Shown in pieces: positions 61,860 through 64,000 of a DNA stretch of 64,000 nucleotides (the stretch's first letter is position 1; the number at the start of each line of letters is the position of its first letter). The notes below the pieces were generated by a model. The model did not search any database and had not been told where the DNA came from. It saw nothing but the letters and a program-made list of their open reading frames with translations. The position numbers and the translations under genes are program-made. This DNA comes from Bacteroidales bacterium UBA5349 (GTDB lineage Bacteria; Bacteroidota; Bacteroidia; Bacteroidales; Tenuifilaceae): the NCBI GenBank assembly GCA_002410065.1, contig DHQB01000020.1:186001-250000 (forward strand), in the 5' to 3' direction.

Positions 61860-63728
61860 CTATTTATTAAGCATATCGGCCATTTGAATCAACCGAATAA
61901 ACTCATCCTTATAGCCATATTCATCATTTCCTTTATAGGTTTTAGCCCTATCCATTGCTTGAGCAAACGACGATTGACCCTTAAACTCTGAATTGCGGAG
62001 TAGCATACCAAACTCGGCAACTGCGGAGGCAAACCAAAGATTGCTTGATGCATTATGCTTATCGTGCCCAATGCTTTGGGTTAGTAAAATGCTCGTATCC
62101 TCTCCAGGGTTTTTATATCTAACCTTTACGGACAATAAATCGGAACTCTTGTTTAGTGATAGACTTGTGTACTTTAACGGGTCAATCAAAGGAGCTGTTG
62201 TACTTGCATTTGCAGGAACAATCTCATATAGCGCTGTAACAGTATGCCCACAGCCAATTTCACCAGCATCCTTTTTATCGTTGTTAAAATCCTCGTTATT
62301 CAGTAGCCTATTCTCGTATCCAATTAATCTGTACGATTTAACTATTGCTGGATTAAACTCAACCTGAATTTTTACATCGTTGGCAATGGTATAAAGGGTT
62401 CCCCATAATTCGGTTCCAAACATCTTTTTAGCCTCCATAATATTGTCGATATATGCATAATTCCCATTACCTGCATTGGAGAGTTGCTCCATACGCCCAT
62501 CCTTATAGTTGCCCATGCCAAAACCTAAAATGGTGAGGTAAACCCCTGTACTCCTCTTCTCCTCAATAAGCCTAACCAGCTCCGACGAACTGCTTACCCC
62601 AACATTAAAGTCGCCATCTGTGGCAAGAATAATCCTATTATTGCCTCCGTGAATGTAGTTTTGTTGGGCTACTTTATAGGCCAATCGGATTCCCTCACCC
62701 CCTGCGGTTGAACCTCCTGCCTCAAGTATATCAATTGCTCCTTCTATTTTAGCCTTTTGTGAGCCGGGTGTTGATTCTAAAACCGTTCCAGCCGCTCCGG
62801 CGTAAACTACTATTGCCACCCTATCCTGCGGACGAAGTTGATTAACTAGATACTTAAAAGCCTGCCTTAGCAAAGGCAACTTATTTGAGGGATACATGGA
62901 ACCCGACACATCGATTAGGAAAACCAGATTATTTGGAGGTATTTGATCTTCGTTAATATTCTCGCCCTTTAGACCAACCAAAACAAGTTCGTTCTCCTTA
63001 TTCCAAGGACACTCGCCAACCTCAAGTGTTACCGAAAAGGGGTGACCATTATCTGGTTGCGGATAGCTGTAATCAAAATAGTTTATCAATTCTTCAACCC
63101 TTACCGCGTCGGGGTATGGTTTTTGGTTCTGCGTTAAAAACCTGCGAACATTAGAGTACGATGCCCTGTCAACATCAACAGAAAAGGTTGATAGCGGATT
63201 GGAAAGAGCATTCCTAAAACCGTTCTCATTGATAAAATCATACTCCTCGGTGTTGTAATCAATGTATGGTGCATCAGCCTCGGCAGCTAAATATGCTACT
63301 CCAACTGGCATGGTTGTTTGTGCAGTGTATCTTTTGCCAGATACAATGCTTTTGTCTTCGCATATTAACATGTCGGAGAGGCTATGCTCTTCTTCATCTT
63401 CTACTAAAACTTGCTTATTTAGAGTTACTTTAAAATTTGTTTGTTGTCCTGTTTTCACAAATGCACTGAAATGAGCATCGTTATAACCATTGGCCATTAC
63501 CTTCAGTTCGTAACTACCCGAAGGAAGGGTAAACATAAACGTTCCTTTAACTTTTACTGATTCTGTTGCTACTTTTTTACCAGCTTGGGAGGCTACAATT
63601 TTAGCATTGGAAATGATTGCACCAGTTTCAGCATCGCTAACAGTGCCAGTAAGGGTTCCATTACCATTATCTAGTAATGTAAATGAGCTAAGGATAAACA
63701 TCCATACCACTGCTGCTAATTTTTTCAT
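61860..63728 (-). CDS. Secreted vWA-domain protein (YfbK type)
   Basis: A 622-residue protein: a signal peptide, a carboxypeptidase-regulatory-like domain (about 20-90; GTLTGTVSDAETGAIISNAK), a linker, then the YfbK-type N-terminal segment (FRNALSNPLSTFSVDVDRAS near 172-191). The vWA domain carries MIDAS motif FLIDVSGSMYPSNK near 272-285 and ILATDGDFNVGVSSSSELV near 365-383. A C-terminal DUF3520-like region follows. It is likely periplasmic or at the outer membrane and binds a partner through the metal site. It is divergent from a sigma-70 gene at the right edge. Role unknown. Confidence 0.87.
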   Translation of the reverse strand: MKKLAAVVWMFILSSFTLLDNGNGTLTGTVSDAETGAIISNAKIVASQAGKKVATESVKVKGTFMFTLPSGSYELKVMANGYNDAHFSAFVKTGQQTNFKVTLNKQVLVEDEEEHSLSDMLICEDKSIVSGKRYTAQTTMPVGVAYLAAEADAPYIDYNTEEYDFINENGFRNALSNPLSTFSVDVDRASYSNVRRFLTQNQKPYPDAVRVEELINYFDYSYPQPDNGHPFSVTLEVGECPWNKENELVLVGLKGENINEDQIPPNNLVFLIDVSGSMYPSNKLPLLRQAFKYLVNQLRPQDRVAIVVYAGAAGTVLESTPGSQKAKIEGAIDILEAGGSTAGGEGIRLAYKVAQQNYIHGGNNRIILATDGDFNVGVSSSSELVRLIEEKRSTGVYLTILGFGMGNYKDGRMEQLSNAGNGNYAYIDNIMEAKKMFGTELWGTLYTIANDVKIQVEFNPAIVKSYRLIGYENRLLNNEDFNNDKKDAGEIGCGHTVTALYEIVPANASTTAPLIDPLKYTSLSLNKSSDLLSVKVRYKNPGEDTSILLTQSIGHDKHNASSNLWFASAVAEFGMLLRNSEFKGQSSFAQAMDRAKTYKGNDEYGYKDEFIRLIQMADMLNK

Positions 63729-63747
63729 GATTTTATTGTATTAAGTT

Positions 63748-63755
63748 TAACTTTG
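63748..63755 (+). promoter_or_regulatory. Possible promoter -7 box of the sigma-70 gene
   Basis: TAACTTTG matches TAnnTTTG exactly, about 90 bases before the sigma gene. No -33 TTTG is at the right distance. Confidence 0.35.
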
Positions 63756-63845
63756 TTCCGTTTACAAAGCAGATACAACTTCACATGCTTTTCCATAAAA
63801 TTATTTTTAGTATTTTAAATTTTCTAACGCAACTACCTTACTACG

Positions 63846-64000
63846 TTGAATTCTAGGCGAATAATTGAGACCCTTTCCGATGGTGAACTGATTGACCTTT
63901 ATAAGATTAAAGGCGACAAGCAGATTATTGGAGTGCTTTACAAAAGGTACACAGGGTTTACCTTTGCTGTTTGCTTAAAATATTTTAAGAGTAGGGTTGA
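63846..64000 (+). CDS. Sigma-70 family RNA polymerase sigma factor, N-terminal part (cut by window edge)
   Basis: Only about 51 codons are present. The frame starts at a TTG at 63846; an in-frame stop lies shortly upstream and no ATG exists, so TTG is the only usual start I can find. The sequence LIDLYKIKGDKQIIGVLYKR followed by FAVCLKYFKSRV fits sigma region 2 of extracytoplasmic-function-like factors (compare the common DLxxRYxxTGDxxxLGxLYxRY pattern). It is divergent from the vWA gene. In Bacteroidota such pairs are often neighbours, so the sigma factor may control it (inference). Confidence 0.75.
   Translation, partial: MNSRRIIETLSDGELIDLYKIKGDKQIIGVLYKRYTGFTFAVCLKYFKSRV

Overview
The window is a typical stretch of a Bacteroidota chromosome, most likely from Bacteroidales or a nearby order; the genus cannot be fixed from the sequence. 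The evidence is a SusC/SusD pair, type IX secretion components (PorQ, a PorE-like protein, a PorV/PorQ-family protein and a cargo with the C-terminal sorting domain), and Bacteroidota-only families (DUF4290, DUF5683, DUF4884, DUF6150). AT-rich intergenic regions also repeatedly carry the Bacteroidota promoter -7 box TAnnTTTG. There is no rRNA, tRNA, transposase, prophage or CRISPR array that I can see.

Layout. 1-5.4 kb: a DUF4290 gene cut by the left edge, an exopolyphosphatase-type gene, an HD phosphohydrolase overlapping pssA, a PorV/PorQ-family protein, OsmC, and a Crp/Fnr regulator with a perfect palindrome in the divergent gap. 5.7-10.9 kb: topoisomerase IV (parE, parC) and aroK. 10.9-17.1 kb: a minus-strand cluster of two SGNH hydrolases, an MBOAT acyltransferase, an M14 carboxypeptidase and a lipoprotein; this is the most accessory-looking part. 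17.2-21.4 kb: parA-parB-DUF5683-mltD. 21.7-30.4 kb: two diacylglycerol-kinase-like genes, and a porQ-cmk-ispH-DUF4884-priA group in which the DUF4884 gene has an in-frame stop, and a DMT transporter. 30.6-36 kb: M20 amidohydrolase, hpt, adk, obg, PAP2 phosphatase. 34.9-38.5 kb: a PorE-like gene, a DUF6150 gene and a purM-like gene in one operon. 38.8-44.2 kb: gpmI, DUF3109, an M20 dipeptidase, a lipoprotein, a lipoate ligase. 44.3-49.2 kb: a susCD locus whose susC is frameshifted. 49.5-58.2 kb: a cyclic-2,3-diphosphoglycerate-synthetase-like gene, lptB, kdsD, recQ, an ABC exporter pair and a type IX cargo. 58.3-64 kb: a lone OppC-like permease with a family 2 glycosyltransferase, ppk2, a vWA protein, and the start of a sigma-70 gene cut by the right edge.

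How it fits together. Most genes are housekeeping: DNA topology and segregation, replication restart, nucleotide and isoprenoid synthesis, phospholipid synthesis, LPS export and Kdo supply. Envelope functions run through the whole window: type IX secretion, SusCD uptake, lipoproteins, and probable O-acylation of a surface polymer.

I found no convincing new multi-gene defence or metabolic system. The points most worth checking are the broken susC and DUF4884 genes, the Crp-type palindrome between osmC and its regulator, the MBOAT/SGNH cluster, and the operon joining a PorE-like gene to a small DUF6150 protein.
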